Origin: CBDFGN01 sp965247065
Lineage (GTDB): Bacteria > Bacteroidota > Bacteroidia > Cytophagales > Cyclobacteriaceae
Assembly (NCBI GenBank): GCA_965247065.1
Contig: CBDFGN010000005.1
Location: 617,664 to 681,663, forward strand
DNA length: 64,000 nt
Reading direction: 5' to 3'
The translations under genes and the position numbers were made by a program. Below are positions 53,887 to 61,426 of this stretch, one piece after another; position 1 is the first letter of the stretch, and each line of letters opens with the position of its first letter. A model generated the notes under the pieces. The model saw nothing but the letters and a program-made list of their open reading frames with translations. It did no database searches and had not been told where the DNA came from.

Positions 53887-54592
53887 AGACCCCGCAACCC
53901 TGTTTTATTTTGACAATTTCCTTACCGCTACAAGCCTTTGGGATGAGGCTGAAGTAGGGCAGTATATCCGCATCCTGGGGTACCTGTCAATCAATGGCAG
54001 ATTGTCAGAAAAAGAGCTCAAAAAAATCTGTGAAAACAGGGTCTTTGAGGTGGTGAAATCGAAGCTGGAACGCGACGATGACGGGCTGTTTTTCAATCAC
54101 CGCATGGAACTTGAACGGCACAAACAACAAGTCCGTAAAGAATCGGGCAAATTAGGCAGTAAACGCAGATGGGATAGCAAAACCGATAGCAAAGCGATAG
54201 CAAAACCTATGGCAAACCCTATGGCAAAACGTATGGCAAAACGTATGCCTTCAAATTCATATTCAAATACAATAACAAATACAATAACAATAACACAAGA
54301 AAATGCGCGCGAGGTTGAGCGATTGATTTGTGAAAATTTCGGGGTAAAAGGGAAAGGGGTAAAGGCCACGAATAAGGCTATGCAGGTCTCCCGGTTTGTC
54401 AAGACTTTGGAGGATTCAGACAAAGGCACAATTGAGGCTTACTTCGAGTTCAAAAAAGTTACTCGCGACAAATCCCATTACTTGGTAAACTTCCTAGATG
54501 GCGGATGGAATAATGAGGACTGGGCGGCCTTGCTGGAAGCTCACAAGAAACAGAACGGCGAGGCGGAGCCGGTAGACTGGGAGAAGATATGA
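53879..54592 (+). CDS. DUF1376-like phage replication protein
   Basis: The 237-residue protein has a YdaU/DUF1376-like N-terminus (ATLFYFDNFLTATSLWDEAEVGQYIRILGYL, KKICENRVFEVVKSKLERDDDGLFFNHRMELERHKQQVRKESGKLGSKRRW). A repetitive linker (residues ~98-140, with AK/MAKR and NTIT repeats) follows, and then a helical C-terminal domain ending in HYLVNFLDGGWNNEDWAALLEAHKK. Family members act in replication initiation, DnaT/O-like. The linker DNA carries iterons (see the separate entry). The next gene overlaps the stop by 4 bp. Confidence 0.75.
   Translation: MAKDPATLFYFDNFLTATSLWDEAEVGQYIRILGYLSINGRLSEKELKKICENRVFEVVKSKLERDDDGLFFNHRMELERHKQQVRKESGKLGSKRRWDSKTDSKAIAKPMANPMAKRMAKRMPSNSYSNTITNTITITQENAREVERLICENFGVKGKGVKATNKAMQVSRFVKTLEDSDKGTIEAYFEFKKVTRDKSHYLVNFLDGGWNNEDWAALLEAHKKQNGEAEPVDWEKI
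54173..54298 (+). repeat. 12-bp iterons plus AT-rich tract: candidate phage origin
   Basis: Six tandem units with consensus (G/T)AT(A/G)GCAAA(A/C)Cn run from 54173 to 54243, each 12 bp except the second (11 bp). Because of the 11-bp unit the DNA repeat changes reading frame (DSK becomes IAK/MAK) yet persists, so the DNA pattern rather than the peptide is what is repeated. Right after it, 54248-54298 has no G on the plus strand and ~78% A+T, with a tandem AAATACAATAAC. Iterons beside an AT-rich unwinding tract inside the initiator gene is the lambda O/ori layout. The origin role is inferred. Confidence 0.55.
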
Positions 54593-55143
54593 TTCACAAC
54601 GAAGGGTTAAAGGTCCGCGAAATCTTAAAGGAGCATTTTGATATGTTCTGCCGGTTCAATCCGGATGGCAAGTTTGCCAGGGAATCCGAAAATTACCACA
54701 GGCTGAACCTCGAGGAGACCATGAAACTTTTATCCCGAGACCCTAAGACCAGGTTCATGCCTTTAGAGGATTTCACCGAAATTTTATACAAAGGGGTCAC
54801 TGGCGAATTTGATACTGAAAAGTCTTTTACCCCTATCCGGTTAAACTTCAAGACTCTCAAAGGTTGGATTTTAAAATACAAGGTCTTGACGCAAAAGATT
54901 GAGACAGGCGGAGAATTCCAGGAGTACGACACACCCGAAGAAACTCCGGACCTGGTAGCTATGCGCGAGGCTGGCGGATGGCTGATACACCGGAGCATTT
55001 ACCGGGATATGAACCTATCAGGGTGTAACACTTTCGACAAGCTTACCTGCCAGAAAGGTTTGCAGGCAATAGATACCGACCCTAATCCTGAACGATTCAA
55101 AATTGAGAAGCAAGTTCTGGAAAACAGGTTAAGTTCTCTATGA
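54589..55143 (+). CDS. hypothetical phage protein
   Basis: The 184-residue protein (IHNEGLKVREILKEHFDMFCRF and IHRSIYRDMNLSGCNTFDKL) overlaps the replication gene by 4 bp. It may be its helicase-loader partner by position, but no AAA motif is present. Its last ~30 bp form part of a direct repeat that recurs at 56501. Confidence 0.6.
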   Translation: MIHNEGLKVREILKEHFDMFCRFNPDGKFARESENYHRLNLEETMKLLSRDPKTRFMPLEDFTEILYKGVTGEFDTEKSFTPIRLNFKTLKGWILKYKVLTQKIETGGEFQEYDTPEETPDLVAMREAGGWLIHRSIYRDMNLSGCNTFDKLTCQKGLQAIDTDPNPERFKIEKQVLENRLSSL

Positions 55144-55159
55144 AAATCTACACAGAACC
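55113..55159 (+). repeat. 47-bp direct repeat, left copy
   Basis: Identical to 56501-56547 and continuing as a near-match to about 55206/56596. It spans the end of the 184-residue gene and the first codons of the 110-residue gene. With the right copy it brackets the methyltransferase insertion. Confidence 0.9.
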
Positions 55160-55310
55160 CATACACCAATTCGCGAAGTCAGGAGGACATACTTCCAGCT
55201 CAAGAATAAACCGGGGCCCGGAGACGCTCTCTAAGAGGAGATCTCTGCTTCGGGGTAGTGGGGACCAGAATCGGGAGAAAGTCGCTCAGAGCTCCTTAAA
55301 ATGGCCCTGA
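55140..55310 (+). pseudogene. chimeric remnant: 5' end of the orf110 gene fused to a later segment
   Basis: The frame begins KIYTEPIHQFAKSGGHTSSS, equal to the start of the intact gene at 56528. It then switches to sequence equal to the segment at 57534. The join produces a 56-residue nonsense tail. It records a duplication/deletion event, not a functional gene. Confidence 0.7.
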
Positions 55311-55489
55311 AGGGCAGAAATAACAAAGACATCCTGCCGCCCACATCCCCAAGAGGAAGATTTCAGTATAATGGACCTTATTGACAAATTCCCAAAAGCC
55401 CTCAAGCTCTGGCAATCTGACAAGAAATGGAGGATAGCTGAATGATGAAATTTAAACCAGGATTGAAGGTTACCAGGCATGACGATAAT
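55221..55489 (+). repeat. ~270-bp duplicated segment, copy A
   Basis: Almost identical to 57534-57825, with small indels and a 30-bp deletion near its end. It contains no convincing gene except an 18-codon fused frame (55442-55498) whose stop overlaps the methyltransferase ATG. Confidence 0.85.
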
Positions 55490-55494
55490 CCCTT

Positions 55495-56502
55495 ATGAAA
55501 ACCGACGCAATCAAACGCCTGGCTGAAGAGTTTACAGAACATCCCATGAATAATTATAGGGTTTATGCTGAGCGCCAAGTTTTATCCTTTGTTGAAGAAC
55601 TCCAATCAGGATTTGCTTATGCATCTTCTGAAAGGAAGAGGGATTTTCCAAGGTTTTTCAAAACCGATTATGGCGAGTTGTTCAAAGTTGATGCCATTAA
55701 ATTATTAAAGACGGTCGATGATAATTCGGTCGATCTAATTTTTGCAGATCCACCTTATAATATTAAAAAGGCCGAATGGGATTCTTTTACCTCACAAAAG
55801 GAGTACGTTGATTGGAGTTTAGATTGGATTAGAGAAGCTCATAGAGTATTAAAAAGAACGGGATCTCTTTACGTGTGTGGGTTTTCTGAAATTTTGGCGG
55901 ATTTAAAATGGGCTTCGGCGAGTCTTTTTAAGGGATGCAAGTGGTTGATTTGGTTTTATAGAAACAAAGGAAATCTTGGAAATGGTTGGGGTAGATCTCA
56001 TGAAAGCATTTTGCATTTTAGAAAATCCAAAGATTTTATTTTTAACATTAATCAAGTCCGAATTCCGTATAATCAGCATACTTTAAAATATCCCGTTAGA
56101 CCACAGGCAGAGACATCACAATATTCAAATAGCAAGAAGGAATATGTTTGGGTACCTCACCCTCTTGGTGCAAAACCAAAAGATGTCTTTGAAATTCCTG
56201 CTATCTCTAATAGTTCTTGGGAAAAAATGGAGCATGCTACCCAAAAACCCGTTGAATTATTAAGGAAGATTATTCTATCCTCATCTGATTCCGAGAGCAT
56301 GATTTTGGATCCATTTGGAGGCTCAGGCACAACTTATGCGGTTGCAGAAGCCCATCAAAGGAAATGGATAGGCAGCGAGCTGGATTCAAAATTTTGCCGA
56401 ATTATTAAAAATCGACTACAGGATAAAGATCACCTAGAAAGAATTCTTTCCGGGAAAGATGAAAAAGAGTCCTTAAAAAGACGAACAAAATTAAGAAGCT
56501 AG
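55495..56502 (+). CDS. DNA methyltransferase, beta-class N4/N6 type
   Basis: The 335-residue protein has the catalytic motif first, DPPY at about residue 84 (DLIFADPPYNIKKAEW). The SAM motif is at ~275 (MILDPFGGSGTTYAVAEAH), the order of beta-class enzymes. Further typical pieces are CGFSEILADLKW, WGRSHESILHFRKS and HATQKPVELLRKII. It is markedly richer in AT (ttt, att, aaa codons) than its neighbours and lies between duplicated phage segments, so it was probably acquired recently. No partner nuclease is adjacent. Confidence 0.9.
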   Translation: MKTDAIKRLAEEFTEHPMNNYRVYAERQVLSFVEELQSGFAYASSERKRDFPRFFKTDYGELFKVDAIKLLKTVDDNSVDLIFADPPYNIKKAEWDSFTSQKEYVDWSLDWIREAHRVLKRTGSLYVCGFSEILADLKWASASLFKGCKWLIWFYRNKGNLGNGWGRSHESILHFRKSKDFIFNINQVRIPYNQHTLKYPVRPQAETSQYSNSKKEYVWVPHPLGAKPKDVFEIPAISNSSWEKMEHATQKPVELLRKIILSSSDSESMILDPFGGSGTTYAVAEAHQRKWIGSELDSKFCRIIKNRLQDKDHLERILSGKDEKESLKRRTKLRS

Positions 56503-56547
56503 TTCTGGAAAACAGGTTAAGTTCTCTATGAAAATCTACACAGAACC
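56501..56547 (+). repeat. 47-bp direct repeat, right copy
   Basis: Identical to 55113-55159. It begins at the very end of the methyltransferase gene and leads into the intact orf110. Confidence 0.9.
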
Positions 56548-56860
56548 TATTCACAAATTCGCACAATCAGGGGGACATACTTCCAGCTCAAGAACCAACG
56601 GAAGGCCGCACTACATGCTAGATGATGATTTTGTCCCCTGGTTACTAGCCAGACAAAAAGGAGAACCAGCCGCAAAGGTTAAAAAGCTAAAGAGCAAACC
56701 AACCGAACAGGAACTTGAGGATCTGTATTTAAACCAAATGCTAACAGTACACGAAATAGCCAGGAGTTTCCAAATAGCCAATCACACAGTGGGTGACCTT
56801 CTAAAAAAGTTCAACATTCAGGCCAGGAAGGGAAAGACTGCTCATGTTAAAATGAAATGA
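56528..56860 (+). CDS. hypothetical phage protein with HTH-like C-terminus
   Basis: The 110-residue protein, KIYTEPIHKFAQSGGHTSSS at the start, ends in a helix-turn-helix-like ELEDLYLNQMLTVHEIARSFQIANHTVGDLLKKFNI. Possibly DNA-binding. A broken copy of its start lies at 55140. It overlaps the next gene by 4 bp. Confidence 0.6.
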   Translation: MKIYTEPIHKFAQSGGHTSSSRTNGRPHYMLDDDFVPWLLARQKGEPAAKVKKLKSKPTEQELEDLYLNQMLTVHEIARSFQIANHTVGDLLKKFNIQARKGKTAHVKMK

Positions 56861-57435
56861 AGGTTTTAATTGCTTGTGAATATTCAGGAATTGTGAGAGA
56901 TGCTTTCTCCAGGAAAGGACACGATGCGTGGAGTTGTGACTTGTTACCAACAGAAAGCGAATTAACTATGCAAGAGGGGAAGCATATTCAGGGGGATGTT
57001 GAGGATATTTTGGGGAATGGATGGGATTTGATGGTAGCGCATCCTCCTTGTACATACCTCTGTAATAGCGGGGTTAGATGGCTTGCCGGCAATGAGGAAA
57101 GACAAATAAAGCTATGGGATGCAGGGGTATTTTTTCGGCGGTTGCTTGAATCAATAATACCTCAAAAGGCTGTTGAAAATCCTATCCCTCACAAGTATGC
57201 ATTAAATGTGATTGGAAGGAAATACAACCAGATTATTCAGCCTTGGCAATTCGGGCATCCGGAGTCTAAAAAAACGTGTTTGTGGCTTAAAAATTTACCT
57301 CCATTGATGTATAGCCTGATAAATGGCAGAAGGGAGCAAAGGATTTTTAAAATGCCACCGGGACCAAACCGAAGTAAGGACAGAGCAAAGACTTATCCTG
57401 GTATCGCTCAAGCAATGGCAGATCAATGGGGTTAA
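56857..57435 (+). CDS. phage cytosine-C5-methyltransferase-like protein
   Basis: The 192-residue protein starts LIACEYSGIVRDAFSRKGHDAWSCDLLPTE, like the SAM-binding start of C5-cytosine methylases. It has a PPC motif (VAHPPCTYLCNSGVRWL) and ENPIPHKYA. It is much shorter than true Dcm enzymes, lacking the target-recognition part, as in a widespread group of phage proteins. Activity uncertain. Confidence 0.7.
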   Translation: MKVLIACEYSGIVRDAFSRKGHDAWSCDLLPTESELTMQEGKHIQGDVEDILGNGWDLMVAHPPCTYLCNSGVRWLAGNEERQIKLWDAGVFFRRLLESIIPQKAVENPIPHKYALNVIGRKYNQIIQPWQFGHPESKKTCLWLKNLPPLMYSLINGRREQRIFKMPPGPNRSKDRAKTYPGIAQAMADQWG

Positions 57436-57449
57436 ATCAAACAAGCAGA

Positions 57450-57548
57450 ATGAAAGATAAGATAGAACAGTTTTGCGAGAAGTATTATTGGGGATCAGTA
57501 GACCCAGCTTTATTAAAAGGTTCTGTCGCCCCCAGAGACGCCTTCTAA
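57450..57548 (+). CDS. short phage ORF
   Basis: A 32-codon frame, KDKIEQFCEKYYWGSVDPAL and so on, ends inside the start of the duplicated segment. It may be the genuine small gene whose 3' end abuts the repeat. Unverified. Confidence 0.35.
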   Translation: MKDKIEQFCEKYYWGSVDPALLKGSVAPRDAF

Positions 57549-57825
57549 GAGGAGATCTCTGCTTCGGGGTAGGTGGACCAGAATCGGGAGAAAGTCGCTC
57601 AGAGCTCCTTAAAATGGCCCTGAAGGGCAGAAATAACAAAGACATCCTGCCGCCCACATCCCCAAGAGGAAGATTTCAGTATAATGGACCTTATTGACAA
57701 ATTCCCAAAAGCCCTCAAGCTCTGGCAATCTGACAAGAAATGGAGGATAGTGTGAATGATGAAATTTAAACCAAGTACTTATGAATAAGGAAACAAGATT
57801 GAAGGTTACCAGGCATGACGATAAT
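57534..57825 (+). repeat. ~290-bp duplicated segment, copy B
   Basis: Near-identical to 55221-55489. Copy B keeps 30 bp absent from copy A and runs into the intact 84-residue gene, so B is likely the original. No long frame covers it: only short pieces (for example a 23-codon frame at 57684). Confidence 0.85.
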
Positions 57826-58035
57826 CATATTCTATGTAAAGCTCTTAAAGGGATTGACCACTTTGGATTTGGCACGTTTCTTTGTGAGCTCAAACCAGAG
57901 GAAATCGAGGCTGATGAATTCTCAAAACAGGCTCTTATGTCAGCAGATAACAAAAGCGGGCTAAATGGACTGGAAATGTGGCCTGATAATAGACTTGCTT
58001 GGGGTGACCCTACCCATGAGCAATTTTGCGAATAA
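57781..58035 (+). CDS. hypothetical phage protein
   Basis: 84 residues, NKETRLKVTRHDDNHILCKA and on to GPDxR-like WPDNRLAWGDP. No family recognised. The first codons are part of the duplicated segment. Confidence 0.5.
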   Translation: MNKETRLKVTRHDDNHILCKALKGIDHFGFGTFLCELKPEEIEADEFSKQALMSADNKSGLNGLEMWPDNRLAWGDPTHEQFCE

Positions 58036-58092
58036 TCTTATCAAAGACCCTGACACTTCCGTATATTTGACTAAGGTCAAAAACTCAAAACA

Positions 58093-58227
58093 ATGCGGAA
58101 AATCCTCAAGAACATCATTATTGCGATTCTGGCGGTATTTCTCACCGCTATTGCATTTCAGGGCTGCGAAGATGACGCGCCCCTTCCCAGTGTCCCTCCT
58201 GGAGGTTCGCCCCCTCCTCCACCTTGA
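58093..58227 (+). CDS. small proline-rich lipoprotein (possible o-spanin)
   Basis: A 44-codon frame has a lipoprotein signal and lipobox AFQGC (after IIIAILAVFLTAI), then a short tail EDDAPLPSVPPGGSPPPPP. Small proline-rich outer-membrane lipoproteins of this size are typical of Rz1-type outer spanins. It is followed at once by two small membrane-protein frames and then terminase, a plausible lysis position. Function is inferred. Confidence 0.5.
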   Translation: MRKILKNIIIAILAVFLTAIAFQGCEDDAPLPSVPPGGSPPPPP

Positions 58228-58255
58228 GGGTAGATTCGTAACATACCTGGGGGTA

Positions 58256-58468
58256 TTGGTCCTGTATATAGCAGGCTTCAATGCGTGGCTTCTAATAGGT
58301 AATGATGGGCTGGACTTTGGCCCTTATCTGGCGAACTCTTACCTATCAGGCTATCAGATTTTTATTAACACCATTGGAGTACATTTCTTCTTACCTCTTA
58401 TCCCCTGGGTGTTGTTATACTCAGTTATACTCTCCCAATCTACATTACCCAAACCTCTATGGAGTTAA
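58256..58468 (+). CDS. small membrane protein (possible holin)
   Basis: About 70 residues from a TTG at 58256, with two hydrophobic helices: VLYIAGFNAWLLIG and VHFFLPLIPWVLLYSVIL. The start is uncertain because the frame is open further upstream. Size and two-helix layout fit a holin, and the gene sits between the lipoprotein and a third membrane frame. Confidence 0.4.
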   Translation: MVLYIAGFNAWLLIGNDGLDFGPYLANSYLSGYQIFINTIGVHFFLPLIPWVLLYSVILSQSTLPKPLWS

Positions 58469-58629
58469 AGTACCTAACGATTCTCATAATGATGTTTGTC
58501 CTGGTGGCGGTTCTGGTGGCAGGAGAACAGGCATTAACGTATCTAGTAAATCATCGTCTCCGCGCGAACATAGCCCGAATCAAGGGTTTGTATCACTCTC
58601 AGAGTTTAAGTACAAGCAGGAGACCTTAA
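58459..58629 (+). CDS. 56-residue membrane protein
   Basis: MELKYLTILIMMFVLVAVLV is one transmembrane helix, followed by a basic segment NHRLRANIARIKGLYHSQSL. It overlaps the preceding stop by 10 bp. An inner-membrane spanin or holin-like role is possible by position only. Confidence 0.45.
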   Translation: MELKYLTILIMMFVLVAVLVAGEQALTYLVNHRLRANIARIKGLYHSQSLSTSRRP

Positions 58630-58690
58630 ATGAAGTGAAACAGCTTGAATTGAGCTTTTAAGAAGGTATCTCATAAAATAAAAACAGGTA

Positions 58691-59122
58691 TTGAAAAGCA
58701 ACAAAATACAACGGACTAAAAAAGCGCTAGTTGAAGCTCTTGAGAAAGCTCTCGGAGTGGTAACTGTTGCTTGTAACGAGGTAGACATAAACCGGACCAC
58801 CTTTTATAGGTACATGAAGGAAGATCCTCAATTCGCCCTGGCGGTGAGAGACACCGAAAACGCTGCCTTGGATTTTGCTGAAAGCCAACTATTTAAACAA
58901 ATCAAGCAAGGGATTCCAAGTAGCACCATATTCTATCTTAAAACGAAGGGGAAACATCGAGGCTATGTGGAAAGATCAGAAGTTGAAACTACAATAACTC
59001 AGAATAACGAGCTCTCTGAGCAGGAGCTCGACAACAAGGTCAATGAATTACTCAGAAAAACTGGAATTGTACAATCTACTAACGGCTCGGCAAACGACGA
59101 AAGCCCGGACGGGGTTTCATGA
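58691..59122 (+). CDS. terminase small subunit
   Basis: The 143-residue protein (TTG start) has an N-terminal homeodomain-like helix set: KALVEALEKALGVVTVACNEVDINRTTFYRYMKEDPQFALAVRD. AESQLFKQIKQGIPSSTIFYLKTKGKHRGY is typical of the phBC6A51-type small terminase. It recognises packaging sites and recruits the large subunit, whose start overlaps its end by 80 bp. Confidence 0.8.
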   Translation: MKSNKIQRTKKALVEALEKALGVVTVACNEVDINRTTFYRYMKEDPQFALAVRDTENAALDFAESQLFKQIKQGIPSSTIFYLKTKGKHRGYVERSEVETTITQNNELSEQELDNKVNELLRKTGIVQSTNGSANDESPDGVS

Positions 59123-60461
59123 TTTTTGTATAGCTGTATTTGAAGATTTTGAATCCAATTGGCATCACGAGCTGATCAATGCCAAGCTAGATGAGTTTGC
59201 TCAAGGCAAAATTAAAAGACTCATCATTAATCTGCCTCCACAGCATGGCAAGAGTGAACTATCTTCAAGGCTTTTCCCCGCCTACTTACTAGGGCGAAAC
59301 CCAGATTGCAAAATTGGAATATTTAGTTACGCGGCCACTCTGTCACAAGGCTTCAACCTACACTGCCAAAGGTATTTAGATAGTGAGTGCTATCAGCAAA
59401 TATTTCCAGCTACCAGGCTCCCGGAGTACAATGGGCATAACTCAAGAAGGAGAAACACTAGCAAGTTTGAGATTGTGGGACATAAGGGGTTTTATTTCTC
59501 TTCGGGCGTTGGTTCAGGAATTGGGGAACCCTTGGACGTTGGGATAATAGACGATCTGTACAAAGGGCGGTTGGAGGCAGAGAGTTCCGTTGTCCGGTCT
59601 GCGACCTGGGATTGGTTCACTAACGTTTTCTTAACACGATTCAAGAATTGGGGGCAAGTGCTGATATTAATGACTCGTTGGCATGAAGATGATATTGTCG
59701 GGAGATTATTGGAGGAACCAGAAAAATGGGAGGTAATTAAACTTCCAGCAATTGCCAAAGAAGACGAGGAGAATCGTAAAAAAGGGGAAGCCCTCTGGCC
59801 TAAGTGGCATTCCTTGGAAACACTTAGCAATATTCAAAGTAAGGCTCCAAGAGTATTTGATTCTCTCTTCCAGCAAGACCCGCACCCTCAAGAGGGCAAT
59901 ATCTTTAAGCGAGAGTGGTTTGAAGTGGTTGACGACTTACCTCCTTGCCAATGGCGGTTCTTTCTCGATACAGCATATACCCAAAAGACTGAGAATGATC
60001 CTACGGCATTGATGGCGGCAGGGACGTGGCAAAATGATCTGTACATACGTCATTCAGTAGCAGTTTTTAAGGAGTTCCCGGACTTGATTAAGTATGCTCA
60101 GGATTATGTCGTTGAACAGGGTTATCGCGTGGGATCTATCATTGAGGTCGAGCCCAAAGCGTCCGGACTGAGCATAGTCCAGAGCCTAAAGAGGAACACA
60201 CGCCTGAACGTAAAGAGTTTCAAATTCCCAAAGGTTCATGGGCAAACTCTTCATGATAAGGATAAGGTTACCAGGGCGTATGCGGCCCAGCCATTTGTAG
60301 AATCCGGGCGGGTGAAGCTGGTGCGGGGAGCATGGAACGACCAATTCCTGCAAGAAGTCACGGGCTTTCCGAGTGCGTCACATGATGATCAGGTTGATTG
60401 CCTGGTGATGGCCGTTACGGGAGCATTCATGAGAGGAATAACTATGAAAACATACGCATGA
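59043..60461 (+). CDS. terminase large subunit
   Basis: The 472-residue packaging motor has Walker A LPPQHGKSE (residues ~64-72), Walker B VGIIDDLYKG at ~165 and the motif VLILMTRWHEDDIVGRLLEE. The C-terminal RNase-H-like nuclease domain has FFLDTAYTQKTENDPTALMAAG and SHDDQVDCLVMAV. Length is slightly short but both domains are complete. It is the surest marker of the prophage's late region. Confidence 0.95.
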   Translation: MNYSEKLELYNLLTARQTTKARTGFHDFCIAVFEDFESNWHHELINAKLDEFAQGKIKRLIINLPPQHGKSELSSRLFPAYLLGRNPDCKIGIFSYAATLSQGFNLHCQRYLDSECYQQIFPATRLPEYNGHNSRRRNTSKFEIVGHKGFYFSSGVGSGIGEPLDVGIIDDLYKGRLEAESSVVRSATWDWFTNVFLTRFKNWGQVLILMTRWHEDDIVGRLLEEPEKWEVIKLPAIAKEDEENRKKGEALWPKWHSLETLSNIQSKAPRVFDSLFQQDPHPQEGNIFKREWFEVVDDLPPCQWRFFLDTAYTQKTENDPTALMAAGTWQNDLYIRHSVAVFKEFPDLIKYAQDYVVEQGYRVGSIIEVEPKASGLSIVQSLKRNTRLNVKSFKFPKVHGQTLHDKDKVTRAYAAQPFVESGRVKLVRGAWNDQFLQEVTGFPSASHDDQVDCLVMAVTGAFMRGITMKTYA

Positions 60462-60880
60462 GGCTGATAGTAATGGGTCCACCGAGGAGCGCCAAGAGCG
60501 TAATCGCTGAGTACGTGGCGGCAAAGTTTGGGCTTGAGCACATCAGAACGGACGATTTCCGGTCTGAAGGATGGTTGAAAGCGAAAAGGAAAGTGCTTAA
60601 CTACCTCAAGCCCAGGAAAGATTTTGTCCTATCTGGGATGCAGGCCCCACGAGTGCTTAGAGCTGGGTTGAAGGTAGACGCTGCCCTTGTTACGGTTTGT
60701 GATCTGGAAAGCCTCAAGTATCACTACTGGATGGCCGGAGATGGGCACAAGAACGTGGAAGGCGTAGTGAAGTCCACGAAGACGATCATTGATGAAGCGT
60801 TGCGGAGAAATCCAACAGCGGTAATTTATTTGAATACATCAGGGAAGCGATGCCTGAAATTGAATTACGAGGACAGCTAA
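60458..60880 (+). CDS. P-loop NTPase-like phage protein
   Basis: The ~140-residue protein starts at an ATG overlapping the terL stop (ATGA). It begins MRLIVMGPPRSAKSVIAEYV, a P-loop of kinase type, then HIRTDDFRSEGW and DFVLSGMQAPRVLRAG. It looks like a small kinase or nucleoside-triphosphatase, and may act on nucleotides or in head maturation. Unknown. Confidence 0.65.
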   Translation: MRLIVMGPPRSAKSVIAEYVAAKFGLEHIRTDDFRSEGWLKAKRKVLNYLKPRKDFVLSGMQAPRVLRAGLKVDAALVTVCDLESLKYHYWMAGDGHKNVEGVVKSTKTIIDEALRRNPTAVIYLNTSGKRCLKLNYEDS

Positions 60881-61209
60881 GGCTCAAGCGACAAATGAAC
60901 GTGATGGCCTTGGAGGCGAACAATCGCCCATCCAGTGGGTTGCTTATGGATCTGTACCACGTGGATGAGATCGAGCAGAAGCGGAGAGTTGGACTTATCA
61001 GGATATTGACGACCTGCAGGGTGGGTAGCATTGATGATTTGGACAGGCTGTGTCATAACACGGTGCCTCTGGACAATGGGGAGCACCTGCCTGTTGAGGA
61101 GTTGGAAAAAGGGGCTTTGATTTTCTTTGATTTAATAGAGGCAACAGAAGAATGGAATAAATATGAGCAATCAATTACGAAAAGGGCAGAGGCCCATAAT
61201 GGGCCTTAA
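60850..61209 (+). CDS. hypothetical phage structural-module protein
   Basis: 119 residues, highly helical, Leu/Glu/Arg-rich (LRLKRQMNVMALEANNRPSS). No family recognised. It overlaps both neighbours. Confidence 0.5.
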   Translation: MPEIELRGQLRLKRQMNVMALEANNRPSSGLLMDLYHVDEIEQKRRVGLIRILTTCRVGSIDDLDRLCHNTVPLDNGEHLPVEELEKGALIFFDLIEATEEWNKYEQSITKRAEAHNGP

Positions 61210-61426
61210 CGGGCAACAGTTAAATGCCCCGGAGGTAAGACTCTACGGGGTGGATTGGGACAAGGTGGAAACGCTGGAAGATGTGAAGAACCTAATGCGT
61301 CATGGGGGTTTGGGATTCATTAAGGTGATCGGGAAACTTGAAGAAAACAAGATTTACCAGAACCTCAAGGATTATCTGCACGAGAAGCCCTTGAAGGAAG
61401 CTAACGTGAGGAAAGCAGAGGTATGA
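61163..61426 (+). CDS. hypothetical phage protein
   Basis: 87 residues, charged and helical (RLYGVDWDKVETLEDVKNLM). It overlaps the upstream gene by 47 bp and the chaperone-like gene by 4 bp. No family recognised. Confidence 0.5.
   Translation: MSNQLRKGQRPIMGLNGQQLNAPEVRLYGVDWDKVETLEDVKNLMRHGGLGFIKVIGKLEENKIYQNLKDYLHEKPLKEANVRKAEV

Noticed and set aside
54173..54243. Tandem repeats considered as a CRISPR array
   Set aside because: Units are 12 bp, contiguous, without spacers, and lie inside a coding gene; no cas gene in the window.
55221..55489. Duplicated segment considered as a structured RNA or tRNA
   Set aside because: No cloverleaf, no acceptor stem or CCA, and the two copies are too similar to show covariation.
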